Source: Actinomycetes bacterium (GTDB lineage Bacteria; Actinomycetota; Acidimicrobiia; Acidimicrobiales; Ilumatobacteraceae). From it: DNA of 37,833 bases. A program made the position numbers and the translations under genes. The notes beneath the pieces are model-generated. The model worked only from the letters and a program-made list of their open reading frames with translations. It was not told where the DNA came from and searched no databases. Positions 28,004-36,036 of this stretch are shown here, in pieces (the first letter of the stretch is position 1; the number at the start of each line of letters is the position of its first letter). The stretch is from positions 1-37,833 of the forward strand of contig JANXUF010000007.1 of assembly GCA_025356335.1 (NCBI GenBank), in the 5' to 3' direction.

Positions 28004-28414
28004 ATGGACAGACCACAGATGACCATCACCGGGCCGGTGCTCGACGCCGCGGATCCTGTTGGACTGGCGCGCTTCTACGAGCGGCTGTTGGGATGGCCGA
28101 TGGTCGAGTGCGAGGGCCCACGACCGGGTTTCCCGTCACTGGACGGCTGGGCAAAACTGCGTTCCCCGGATGGAGACATGAAGATCGAGTTCCAGTGGGA
28201 ACAGCACTATTCGCCGCCGATCTGGCCGCCAACCGCACGCGGACAGCAGACGATGATGATGCATCTCGACATCGCCGTCGAACGTCTCGATGTCGCCATC
28301 GCCTGGGCGGTCGGGGCCGGAGCAACCATCGCCACCCACCAGCCCCAGGAGGGGGTCAGCGTGATGCTCGATCCTGCAGGACACCCGTTCTGTCTCTTCG
28401 CCTCGACCAGCTGA
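28004..28414 (+). CDS. VOC-family (glyoxalase/bleomycin resistance-like) protein
   Basis: A 136-residue single VOC module pair. The start of each beta-alpha-beta-beta-beta unit is seen: GPVLDAADPVGLARFYERLLGWPM (begins GPVLDAADPVGLARFYERL) and MMMHLDIAVERLDVAIAWAVGAGA, with the C-terminal VMLDPAGHPFCLF typical of actinobacterial glyoxalase-like proteins. The HLD and the acidic residues could bind metal, but the catalytic set is incomplete by eye. GAGGAG lies 9 nt before the ATG at 28004. Function is not predictable beyond binding or modifying a small molecule. Confidence 0.9.
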   Translation: MDRPQMTITGPVLDAADPVGLARFYERLLGWPMVECEGPRPGFPSLDGWAKLRSPDGDMKIEFQWEQHYSPPIWPPTARGQQTMMMHLDIAVERLDVAIAWAVGAGATIATHQPQEGVSVMLDPAGHPFCLFASTS

Positions 28415-28498
28415 GACCGCCGATGTTTCGCTGCTCGGACTCGTTCCGGCCAACCTCTGTCTCTTTACCCTGCCACACCCCTGGTGCAGAATGTGGCG

Positions 28499-30076
28499 AT
28501 GACTGAACGACGCGTCGATCTCCCTGGAAGTTTCCGCCGCCCGGTGGCGAATGCTCAGCTGACGAGTCACCTCAGCGCCGACGAGCGGATCGACGTGACG
28601 CTCGTGCTGCGACGCCGGGCCGAGTTGGACGAGTCGCAGATCACCGCAGGTACGCTGACGGCGAGTGAGCTGGCGGATCGTTTTGGTGCATCGCCAGACG
28701 ATGTCGCAGCCGTCCGGGCCGCGATGTCAGCTGCCGGTGTGGATGTGATCGAGGTCGATGCCGGATCACGGCGAGTCAGAGTGGCGGGAACGATCTCGTC
28801 GCTCGAGCAGCTCTTCGGAACGACGCTCCAGCAGGTCGAGAGCACGGACCCGACAACCGGGGTGATGGTCGCTCACCGCCACCGCACCGGCAGCCTCAGC
28901 ACTCCCGCTGCGCTCGACGGCGTGGTCGTCGCTGTGCTCGGCCTGGACGACAGGCCGCAGGCGCGAGCGAACCTCGTGGTCGCCTCACGCACCGTGTCCA
29001 CCAGCTACACGCCGCCGCAGCTGGCGACGATCTATCGCATGCCGAACGGCACCGATGGTTCGGGTCAGACGTTGGCGATCATCGAACTCGGCGGTGGTTT
29101 CGCCCAGTCCGACCTGAAGACGTACTTCGCAGGCCTCGGTATCGCCGTGCCGTCGGTGAAGGCTGTCGGGGTCGACGGTGCCAAGAACGTGCCGGGAAAG
29201 GATCCCCAGGGAGCCGATGGTGAGGTACTGCTCGACATCGAAGTGGCGGGAGGTATCGCCCCGAAGGCCAACATTGTCGTGTATTTCGCGCCGAACACCG
29301 ACGCCGGCTTCCTCGACGCCGTCTCCACGGCGGCGCACGCTTCGCCTACGCCGACGGCGATGAGCATCAGTTGGGGCCAGAGCGAGGACGACTGGACCGC
29401 GCAGGCGCGCTACGCCATGGATCAGGCATTTGCGGATGCTGCGGCGATCGGCGTGACCGTGACGGCGGCAGCCGGCGACAACGGCAGCAGTGACAGCACC
29501 ACGGTGACCACCGCCGTGCACGTCGATTTCCCGTCGTCGAGCCCGAACGCGCTTGCCTGCGGTGGCACCAATCTGCACGCCGACCCGAAAACCGGGGTCG
29601 TCACCAGCGAATCCGTGTGGAATGGAGGAACGTCTGGCGGGGCGACCGGCGGCGGGATCAGTGACACCTTTGCGATCCCGGCGTATCAGCAGACCAGCGG
29701 TCTTCCCAGCCGCCACGGCGGCGGAGGCGGCCGCGGCGTGCCGGACGTGTCGGCCGTTGCGGATCCGCAGACCGGATACCAGGTATATGTCGACGGCAAG
29801 GCAGCGGTGTACGGCGGGACCAGCGCCGTCGCCCCGCTCTGGGCTGCGCTCGCCTGTCGGCTTGCTCAGTCTGCAGGCAGACGACTCGGCCTGATGCAGA
29901 CCGTGCTCTACCAGGGTGCCGCCAAAGGGGTGACGCCCGCAGGATTCCGCGACATCACGACGGGAAGCAACGGTGCCTATCACGCTGCGAAGGGCTGGGA
30001 TGCATGCACCGGTCTCGGGGTCCCGGACGGGCAGGCGCTTGCAGCCAAGTTCCCGACGAAATCCAAGGCCAAATAG
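28499..30076 (+). CDS. Sedolisin (S53) serine-carboxyl peptidase, kumamolisin-like
   Basis: A 525-residue S53 peptidase. Residues 1-155 are the activation prodomain (RIDVTLVLRRR ... LTASELADRFGASPDDVAAV). The catalytic set is complete: E242 and D246 in GEVLLDIEV, oxyanion D327 in AAAGDNG, and nucleophile S442 in GGTSAVAP. The calcium site uses D485-I486 and D501 near GWDACTGLG. No signal peptide precedes the prodomain, although the family normally works outside the cell at acid pH. The ATG at 28499 has no Shine-Dalgarno; CAGAAT ends 6 nt upstream and could be a -10, so the mRNA may be leaderless. A GTG five codons earlier is the alternative. Confidence 0.95.
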   Translation: MTERRVDLPGSFRRPVANAQLTSHLSADERIDVTLVLRRRAELDESQITAGTLTASELADRFGASPDDVAAVRAAMSAAGVDVIEVDAGSRRVRVAGTISSLEQLFGTTLQQVESTDPTTGVMVAHRHRTGSLSTPAALDGVVVAVLGLDDRPQARANLVVASRTVSTSYTPPQLATIYRMPNGTDGSGQTLAIIELGGGFAQSDLKTYFAGLGIAVPSVKAVGVDGAKNVPGKDPQGADGEVLLDIEVAGGIAPKANIVVYFAPNTDAGFLDAVSTAAHASPTPTAMSISWGQSEDDWTAQARYAMDQAFADAAAIGVTVTAAAGDNGSSDSTTVTTAVHVDFPSSSPNALACGGTNLHADPKTGVVTSESVWNGGTSGGATGGGISDTFAIPAYQQTSGLPSRHGGGGGRGVPDVSAVADPQTGYQVYVDGKAAVYGGTSAVAPLWAALACRLAQSAGRRLGLMQTVLYQGAAKGVTPAGFRDITTGSNGAYHAAKGWDACTGLGVPDGQALAAKFPTKSKAK

Positions 30077-30097
30077 CCCGTTCCCGGCACACTGGAC

Positions 30098-31177
30098 ATG
30101 GTGAGCCTCGATGATTTGACTCCCCCGGAGCGCAGTTTCGCCAGCGACAACTCGGCGGGCGTGCACCCGAAGATCCTCGAGGCGATGAGTCGGGCAAATG
30201 TCGGTCACCAACCCGCCTACGGCTACGACCCTTGCACCGCCAGGGCAGACGCTGCATTCAGTGAACTCTTCGGGCGAGACGTCCACGTGTTCTACGTCTG
30301 GAACGGCACCGGCGCCAACGTCCTGTCGCTCGCCAGTCTTCTCGGCCCTGCTCAGGCGGTGATCTGCACCTCTGCTGCTCATATCGACGTCGACGAGACG
30401 GGTGCCCCCGAACGCATCCTCGGGGTGAAGTTGATCGATGTCGATACCGACGGTGCCAAGCTGAAACCAGAGCACATCGAAGCGCAGACATACGCGCTCG
30501 GCAACGAGCATCACGCTCAGCCGGGTGTCGTCAGCATCACCCAGTCGACCGAACTCGGCACGCTCTATTCAGTCGAAGAGATCGCCACCCTCAGCGAAAC
30601 AGCGCACCGCAACGGAATGACGATGCACCTCGACGGCGCGCGCATCGCCAATGCCACCGTTGCTCTCGGCGGGACGACGGATGTCCTGCGCAGCTTCACC
30701 GTCGATGCGGGCATCGACGTCGTCTCCTTCGGCGGTACCAAGAACGGAATGATGTACGGGGAGGCCGTCGTCTTCCTCGACCGTGACCTCGCCAAGCACG
30801 CCATCTATCTGCGAAAGCAGATCACTCAGTTGCCGTCGAAGATGCGGTTCATCTCCGCGCAGTTCGAGGCGATGTTGGCAGACGACCTGTGGTTGGACAA
30901 CGCAGCCCATTCCAACGCCATGGCCGTGCTGCTCCACGAGCGCACCGCTTCGATTCCGGGTCTCACACCCGGATCTGCCCCCAAGGTCAATGCCTTGTTT
31001 CCTTCGCTGACCCGTTCGGCGATCGTCGCGCTGCAGCGGTGGTGCCCGTTCTACGACTGGGACATGGCCACCGATACGGTCAGATGGATGACGAGTTGGG
31101 ACACGACAGAGGCGGACATCGCCCGTTTTGGCGACGGTGTCGAAAACGTGTTGGAAAGTCACACCGAGATTTCTTGA
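30098..31177 (+). CDS. Threonine aldolase-like PLP enzyme
   Basis: A 359-residue fold-type I PLP enzyme of the low-specificity threonine aldolase/beta-eliminating lyase family. Substrate and cofactor features are FASDNSAGVHPKI (14-26), the phosphate-binding WNGTGANVLSL (68-78), D179 in MHLDGARIAN and the Schiff-base lysine K215 in SFGGTKNGMMYGEAVVF. Such enzymes split threonine or allo-threonine into glycine and acetaldehyde, so it could feed the glycine cleavage system encoded earlier in the window. It starts 21 bp after the sedolisin stop, with only a weak GGA before the ATG. Confidence 0.93.
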   Translation: MVSLDDLTPPERSFASDNSAGVHPKILEAMSRANVGHQPAYGYDPCTARADAAFSELFGRDVHVFYVWNGTGANVLSLASLLGPAQAVICTSAAHIDVDETGAPERILGVKLIDVDTDGAKLKPEHIEAQTYALGNEHHAQPGVVSITQSTELGTLYSVEEIATLSETAHRNGMTMHLDGARIANATVALGGTTDVLRSFTVDAGIDVVSFGGTKNGMMYGEAVVFLDRDLAKHAIYLRKQITQLPSKMRFISAQFEAMLADDLWLDNAAHSNAMAVLLHERTASIPGLTPGSAPKVNALFPSLTRSAIVALQRWCPFYDWDMATDTVRWMTSWDTTEADIARFGDGVENVLESHTEIS

Positions 31178-31292
31178 GTATTCGTCATGGCGTCGTCTAC
31201 ATTGGCGAGTGCCGCGTCGCAGGGAACGCGCGGCGCCACAGCGGACCTCACGGCCCGATCACATAGCAGTAGAGATTCCAAGGGGGGTCAAG

Positions 31293-31598
31293 ATGCTGAT
31301 CGCTGACAGCGGACCAGGACACGTAGGTTCGCCAAAGCCATGGATGGCCAAGGGCGCATGCAAGGGACTAACGAGTGTTTTCTTCCCGCCTTCGGCCGAG
31401 CGGCCTCAGGCCCGCGAACGTCGTGAGGCCCTGGCACGGACCGTGTGTGCCGGCTGCTCGGTGATGATCGAATGCCGTGACTACGCGCGTGACAATCACG
31501 AGTACGGTTTCTGGGGTGGCGAATCCGAAGACGAACGTCATGGTGCCGGCTACCGCCTCATCGCACCGATCGGAATTCGCGTACGCGACGTCGGCTGA
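31293..31598 (+). CDS. WhiB-family iron-sulfur regulator
   Basis: A 101-residue WhiB-like protein. Four cluster cysteines are C23 (GAC), C52, C55 (CAGC) and C61, matching C-Xn-CXXC-X5-C, and the characteristic turn is GFWGGESEDER (72-82), where most members have G[VI]WGG. WhiB proteins bind a 4Fe-4S cluster that senses oxygen or NO and act on transcription with the primary sigma factor. The short C-terminus (APIGIRVRDVG) lacks the Lys/Arg-rich DNA-binding tail of some paralogues. The ATG at 31293 follows a strong GGGGGGT. The stop codon falls inside an 18-bp tandem duplication. Confidence 0.93.
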   Translation: MLIADSGPGHVGSPKPWMAKGACKGLTSVFFPPSAERPQARERREALARTVCAGCSVMIECRDYARDNHEYGFWGGESEDERHGAGYRLIAPIGIRVRDVG

Positions 31599-31622
31599 AA
31601 TCGAGACGTCGGCTGAAATCGA
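31587..31622. repeat. 18-bp perfect tandem duplication across the WhiB stop
   Basis: Two adjacent identical copies of gacgtcggctgaaatcga (31587-31604 and 31605-31622). The first copy contains the last codons and TGA of the WhiB gene; the second copies the same codons after the stop. The next gene starts 25 bp later. Confidence 0.97.
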
Positions 31623-31646
31623 GACCACGGCCGATGTTGGGAAGCA

Positions 31647-32690
31647 GTGACAGCGCACGAAGCGGCGGTCGCTGCAGCGTGGCGTGACTTCGATGATGGC
31701 CGTCGCCTTCGCGAGATGGTCGAAGTCAGTGCCCAGGTATCGACGAACCGCGTGTATCGACTGACGCTCGATGACGGCAGCCGGGTCATCGCCAAGGCGT
31801 CCTCGTACGGTTCCTACTTCCTGTTCGCCGAAGACCACGATCGCCTCCATGCCTGTGTGCGCCGGCTGCATCGAACCCGATTCGACGGGGTGCTCGCCGA
31901 CGTCCTGACGAAATTCGGCCGAGCGTTCACCTGGTACGACGGCTCGATGTGGGTCGTGTTCTACGAGGAGGTCAAGCAGGTCGGCACCCTCCCGAGAATC
32001 CTCACCGACGCGCATGTGGAATGCTTCGCCGAGGAGATCGCCGAATTCCACCTCGACTGCGCCAAGCTCGCGCCGACGATCCCGTTGACGTCGAAGTCGA
32101 TCAAGTCGGATGCGATCAACCTGCTCGACCAGCTGAACAATCCTTTTGCCAGTGACCATTTCGAACTCGAACCTGCACACATCGACACCCTCCGTCGGCA
32201 TACCCACGGTTTCCTGATGAACCTCGAGTCGATCCGCTACGACTACTGGGAGAAGATTCCCGTGCTCATCGACTGGAACCTTGGGAACTTCTCGGTCTCG
32301 ACGCAGCCGGACGGCCGGTTCAAGATCGTCAGTCGATGGGACTACGACTGGTTCCGGATCGACAGCCGCATGCTCGATTTCTACTTCCTGTCCCGCGTCA
32401 GCAGCCGCACGGGCGACCGCACGGTCTTCTCGTATTCTCCGCACACACTCGTCGAGCCGCGATTCGTCAAGTTCCTGCGCGCCTATCACCGCGTCTTCCC
32501 GCTCAACGACGCCGCCATCGCCTTCCTGCCGGAGGTCTATCGGTTCTTCATCCTCAACTATGTCGTCCGCGAAGGGGCCCGGTTCTTCCGGCCGGATCTC
32601 TGCAGAATGTTCCGCCGTGACGCAGCCACCGTGTACCTGCCGATGCTCGATGCCTTCGACCCGTCTCCGCTGCAGAATATTCTGATCTGA
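31647..32690 (+). CDS. APH/choline-kinase-fold phosphotransferase-like protein
   Basis: A 347-residue kinase-fold protein. The N lobe has RVIAKASSYGS with K50, and the catalytic region reads VLIDWNLGNFSV (D209, N211, N214) followed by RWDYDWFRIDSRMLDF (D232, D234). The usual HGDxxxxN is altered: IDWNLGN replaces it, so the His-Gly pair is lost though Asp and Asn remain. It has a long, aromatic-rich helical C-terminus. The GTG start has GGGAAG at short spacing. It overlaps the ribokinase-like gene by one base (TGATG), implying a shared pathway, perhaps two successive phosphorylations. Substrate unknown. Confidence 0.72.
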   Translation: MTAHEAAVAAAWRDFDDGRRLREMVEVSAQVSTNRVYRLTLDDGSRVIAKASSYGSYFLFAEDHDRLHACVRRLHRTRFDGVLADVLTKFGRAFTWYDGSMWVVFYEEVKQVGTLPRILTDAHVECFAEEIAEFHLDCAKLAPTIPLTSKSIKSDAINLLDQLNNPFASDHFELEPAHIDTLRRHTHGFLMNLESIRYDYWEKIPVLIDWNLGNFSVSTQPDGRFKIVSRWDYDWFRIDSRMLDFYFLSRVSSRTGDRTVFSYSPHTLVEPRFVKFLRAYHRVFPLNDAAIAFLPEVYRFFILNYVVREGARFFRPDLCRMFRRDAATVYLPMLDAFDPSPLQNILI

Positions 32691-33574
32691 TGCGAGCAGC
32701 GGTCGTCGTCATCGGAAGTGCCAATCTCGATCTCGTCGCACGGGTACATCGTCTCGCCGGACCGGGAGAAACGGTTCTGGCGAACGGCTACTTCGAAGCG
32801 CCTGGAGGTAAGGGCATCAACCAGGCCGTTGCGGCCGCCAGACTCGGAGCGACGGTGGCGTTCATCGGCGTCGTCGGTCCGGACGCTGCGGGAGCAACGT
32901 TGCGAGCGGTGCTCGAGGCCGACCGCATCGACACGTCGGCCCTCGCGATCGGTGCGGAGCCGACTGGACGGGCGTTGATCAGCGTGTCCGACAGCGGCGA
33001 GAACTCGATCGTGGTCGTCTCGGGTGCAAACGGCGAACTCAGCACGACGCACATCACGATCCACGGCGGCATGATCGCGGCGGCGACGGTCGTCCTCGCC
33101 CAGTTGGAAGTCCCGCAGGCAACGATCCGGGAGGCTTTCGCCGTTGCCAGAGCGACCGGGGCGACGACGGTACTCAACCCTGCTCCTGCCGCTGTCATCG
33201 ATCCGGAGTTGCTCTCGCTGACCGACATTCTGGTTCCGAACGAGCACGAGGCTGCTGCGCTCGGTGGTATCGACGTGTTGCGCCGGGCCGGTCCGCAGAC
33301 GCTGGTGGTCACCCAGGGTTCGTCAGGATCGCGGCTCGTCGATGCCGCAGGTGAACGGCACATCATGCCCTTCTCGGTCGAGGCGATCGACACCGTCGCC
33401 GCTGGAGACGCATTCTGCGGTGCCCTGTGTGCCAGGTTGGCTGCCGGCGATGCGCTGATCGACGCACTGAGATGGGCGTCGGCGACCGGCGCATTGGCCA
33501 CCACCAGGGTCGGTGCCGTCCCGTCGCTCCCCACGCTGGGCGAGGTCACTGCGCTGATGGCTGCCCAGCCGTAA
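32690..33574 (+). CDS. rbsK: Ribokinase-like PfkB-family sugar kinase
   Basis: A 294-residue PfkB kinase. It begins with the strand VVVIGSANLDLVARV, has the first PfkB signature GGKGINQAVAAARLG (39-53) and the second, DTVAAGDAFCGAL (234-246), with catalytic base D240. The AAGD form and the GSANLDL start are typical of ribokinases, which make ribose 5-phosphate. No ribose transporter is nearby, so a nucleoside or other furanose substrate is possible. The ATG overlaps the stop of the upstream phosphotransferase. It converges on the HD hydrolase gene with an 11-bp gap. Confidence 0.88.
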   Translation: MRAAVVVIGSANLDLVARVHRLAGPGETVLANGYFEAPGGKGINQAVAAARLGATVAFIGVVGPDAAGATLRAVLEADRIDTSALAIGAEPTGRALISVSDSGENSIVVVSGANGELSTTHITIHGGMIAAATVVLAQLEVPQATIREAFAVARATGATTVLNPAPAAVIDPELLSLTDILVPNEHEAAALGGIDVLRRAGPQTLVVTQGSSGSRLVDAAGERHIMPFSVEAIDTVAAGDAFCGALCARLAAGDALIDALRWASATGALATTRVGAVPSLPTLGEVTALMAAQP

Positions 33575-33585
33575 CAGCAGAGGTC

Positions 33586-34299
33586 TCAGTTCGCAGGCTC
33601 CGATCCGCCGGCATCGGTTCGAGATGTTGCAGGGAGAACAACGTCGTGTGCCTGCGTCGGGGTCAACGTTGCCAGTTCGTCGCCCAGATTGATGCGAGCC
33701 TGCGCCTCTCGTTCATCTCGCATCGTTGCGGTGGCGAAGATCTGTGGCCGGTCGAGGAACGAACGGAGCACGGCCGATCTGCCCGCAGCCCACCCGGAGT
33801 CGTCGACGAAGGCGTACTCCAGTCGCACCGCCGCCGCGTACTGTCGATAGCTCTGCGAGGACGCACCGAGAATTGCCAGGTCAGCGTCGAGCAGCACTGC
33901 GGACTCTGGCGTGCCGGTTTGGTGTGTGGCGGTTGCGAGAATGATGTTCGACAGCAGATCGAGGCGATCGGCGGACCAACCGAGGGTCCGCATCGACTCG
34001 ACGGCGTACGCAGCGCTGTCCGCCTCGTTCGTCGAGGATCGTGGATCGTAGATGACGTCGTGGAACAGCGCGCCGGCGCGAACGACATCGCCGTCGACCT
34101 TCACCATCTCGTTCATCAGCAACCGTTCCGCGTGGTCGAGCACGGCGAGAACATGAGCCGCTGTGTGATAGTGCCGTGCTGGTTCGCAGTGATGGGCGAT
34201 GATCATTTCGATCGTGTGCGGTGCAACCTCGCCCCCGAGGTGCCGCCACGCTGCGCGAAGGCGATCTGTCTCTCGAAGAAGATCGTTCGGCTGATCCAT
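33586..34299 (-). CDS. HD-superfamily metal-dependent phosphohydrolase
   Basis: A 237-residue predicted phosphohydrolase of the COG4339 type. Metal ligands are visible in RHYHTAAHV (42-50) and the eponymous H80-D81 of GALFHDVIYDPRSSTNEADSA, with a further Asp in LLDADLAILG. These small HD proteins act on nucleotides or similar phosphates, but no member of this group has a well-established substrate. The ATG at 34299 has no Shine-Dalgarno; the divergent DUF4031 gene starts only 24 bp away, so both mRNAs may be leaderless. Confidence 0.88.
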   Translation of the reverse strand: MDQPNDLLRETDRLRAAWRHLGGEVAPHTIEMIIAHHCEPARHYHTAAHVLAVLDHAERLLMNEMVKVDGDVVRAGALFHDVIYDPRSSTNEADSAAYAVESMRTLGWSADRLDLLSNIILATATHQTGTPESAVLLDADLAILGASSQSYRQYAAAVRLEYAFVDDSGWAAGRSAVLRSFLDRPQIFATATMRDEREAQARINLGDELATLTPTQAHDVVLPATSRTDAGGSEPAN

Positions 34300-34323
34300 C
34301 GAAATGCAGGCTAGAACCGAACC
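34300..34323. promoter_or_regulatory. 24-bp divergent start region with overlapping -10-like elements
   Basis: Only 24 bp separate the two divergent ATG codons. On the plus strand TAGAAC ends 6 nt before the DUF4031 ATG; on the minus strand TAGCCT ends 8 nt before the HD-protein ATG. Both hexamers share the central CTAG. This is consistent with two leaderless transcripts from overlapping promoters whose -35 regions lie in the opposite genes. Confidence 0.4.
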
Positions 34324-34605
34324 ATGATCCTCATCGACCAACCACTGTGGTGGTACCGCGGCCGACGGTGGTCTCACCTCGTCAGTGATGCCAGCCTCGA
34401 AGAACTGCACGACTTCATCGACTCGCTCGGATTCCCCCGCAGGGGTTTCCAGGGCGATCACTATGATGTTCCAGAGGAGTACTTCGAGATGGTCGTCAGC
34501 GCCGGAGCAGTCGCCACACCGAGCCGTGAACTGCTCCGAAGGCTCAAGCTGGCGGGGCTGAGGCTGACTCCAGCCGAGCGGCGAGCCTTTATCGACGCAG
34601 GCTGA
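34324..34605 (+). CDS. DUF4031 family protein
   Basis: A 93-residue small protein beginning MILIDQPLWWYRGRRWSHLVSD, wording typical of the DUF4031 family common in actinobacteria. It has conserved Trp, His and Asp residues (HLVSDASLEELHDF; DHYDVPEEYFE) that could form an active or binding site, but no function is known. It lacks a Shine-Dalgarno and may be read from a leaderless mRNA. Its 3' end overlaps the convergent prmA gene by 17 bp. Confidence 0.88.
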   Translation: MILIDQPLWWYRGRRWSHLVSDASLEELHDFIDSLGFPRRGFQGDHYDVPEEYFEMVVSAGAVATPSRELLRRLKLAGLRLTPAERRAFIDAG

Positions 34606-35446
34606 TCGCCACCCAACCGTCTCGCGCGTGCGAACTGATGACATGGAGCGGAGCGAGCGCCTTGACGACATGGTCAGATCTGCCCTCGAGCAGTCCGCTG
34701 ATGACGAGTACGCCTGACGGCCCCACGACCCGCACGAGGTCGACGGACAACTCGATCAGCGCCGGAGCGAGAATGTTCGCAAGCACGATGTCGAACGTGC
34801 CGTCGATCTCGGAGAGCGGCGTGTTCGAGACGTGGACCTGATCGCCGACACCGTTCGCCGCCGCGTTGGCCGCCACTACGGCGACCGAGGCCGGTGAGAT
34901 GTCCAACGCTTCGGCGAGCGCTGCCCCGAGCATGCAGGCGGCGATGCCGAGCACGCCAGATCCGCAGCCGACGTCGAGCACCGTCGCCCCGGGCCACAGC
35001 GCCGAACGCATGCCGCGCATCGTCAGCAGTGTCGTCGGGTGGTCGCCCATCCCGAACGTCGCTCCCGGCTCGATGCGAACCACTGTGGCACCAGCCGGTG
35101 CGTCGAACGGCACCCATGCAGGAACGACGACGAGATCGTCGCTCACCCATGTCGGCCGGGCGAAATCCCTCCACGTATCGGCGACTGCTGCATCGACTTC
35201 GACGAGGTGCCAACGCCATCGCGCCGGGAATGCCTCAGCGGCCCTCGTGACTGCATCAGCGTCGTCGCCGAGGGCCGTCCAGAGCTCGACGAGATGGTCT
35301 TCGGTGCCGCCGGAACTCGTGGTGGTGATCGTGCCCCCCGGCTCCGACGGTTCGCGTTCCTCGATCGCCAATACGCCCAGCCGCCACAGCATGAACGACG
35401 CCAGCTCGGCTTCGCCGATCGGAACGGTGACCACCAGCTGCAGCAT
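34589..35446 (-). CDS. prmA: Ribosomal protein L11 methyltransferase-like
   Basis: A 285-residue SAM-dependent methyltransferase. The PrmA signatures are GATFGMGDHPTT (128-139; the family has G-x-AFGTG-x-H-x-TT), SAM motif I VLDVGCGSGVLGIAA (156-170) and the catalytic-site-like NILAP (224-228) where other N-methyltransferases have NPPY. PrmA trimethylates lysines and the N-terminus of ribosomal protein L11. The N-terminal domain (1-95) is divergent, so substrate L11 is likely but not certain. It starts 4 nt after the stop of the gamma-carbonic-anhydrase-like gene, suggesting one transcript. Confidence 0.88.
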   Translation of the reverse strand: MLQLVVTVPIGEAELASFMLWRLGVLAIEEREPSEPGGTITTTSSGGTEDHLVELWTALGDDADAVTRAAEAFPARWRWHLVEVDAAVADTWRDFARPTWVSDDLVVVPAWVPFDAPAGATVVRIEPGATFGMGDHPTTLLTMRGMRSALWPGATVLDVGCGSGVLGIAACMLGAALAEALDISPASVAVVAANAAANGVGDQVHVSNTPLSEIDGTFDIVLANILAPALIELSVDLVRVVGPSGVLVISGLLEGRSDHVVKALAPLHVISSHARDGWVAISLRR

Positions 35447-35450
35447 GCGG

Positions 35451-35969
35451 TCAGTCGATCCTTCGTAGGTCAGCGCGGTACCGTTTGGCCCTGGCGATGT
35501 AGGAATCGGCGGCGACCGTCATCATCTCCGCCTTCGCCCGGCCGGGCTTGATCGCCGCCGGCACGCCGGCTGCGAGCGCTCCGGAGGGCACGTCGGTGCC
35601 ATCCAGGAGAACGGCGTTGGCAGCAACCATCGCCCAGCTGTGGACCACGACTCTGTGTAGGCAGATCGAGCCGTTGCCGACCAGCACGTCGTCCTCGATC
35701 GTGCACCCTTCGAGGTGGACGATGTGGCCGATCGTACAGCGACTCCCGACGATCGTCGGCCAGGTCGGCGTGGTGTGGAGCACCGAACCATCCTGGATGC
35801 TGGTGCCGTCGCCGATGGAGATGTAGCCGTCGTCACCGCGGAGCACCGCCCCCGGCCAGATGGAACTGTCGCTGCCGATCGTCACGTTGCCGATGACGAC
35901 GGCGTCCGGATGCACGAATGCATCGGCGCTAATCGATGGAATGGCGTCCCCAAGGGCGTAAATCGGCAT
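35451..35969 (-). CDS. Gamma-carbonic-anhydrase-like left-handed beta-helix protein
   Basis: A 172-residue hexapeptide-repeat protein of the YrdA/PaaY group, with PIYALGD at the N-terminus, SSIWPGAVLRGDDG (35-48), IQDGSVLH (58-65) and IGHIVHLEGC (80-89). In gamma carbonic anhydrase three His bind zinc; here H65 and H82 fit, but the third position (five after H82) is E87, with H85 nearby. Catalysis is therefore uncertain. The start at 35969 gives the standard N-terminus; an ATG eight codons upstream (35993) is possible and neither has a clear Shine-Dalgarno. It is divergent from the large protein gene at 36037. Confidence 0.88.
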   Translation of the reverse strand: MPIYALGDAIPSISADAFVHPDAVVIGNVTIGSDSSIWPGAVLRGDDGYISIGDGTSIQDGSVLHTTPTWPTIVGSRCTIGHIVHLEGCTIEDDVLVGNGSICLHRVVVHSWAMVAANAVLLDGTDVPSGALAAGVPAAIKPGRAKAEMMTVAADSYIARAKRYRADLRRID

Positions 35970-36036
35970 GATTGACAACGTACTGACGCTCATTCGGTAG
36001 GGACGAATGCGGCTGACCAGGTACGGTGGAACCCCT

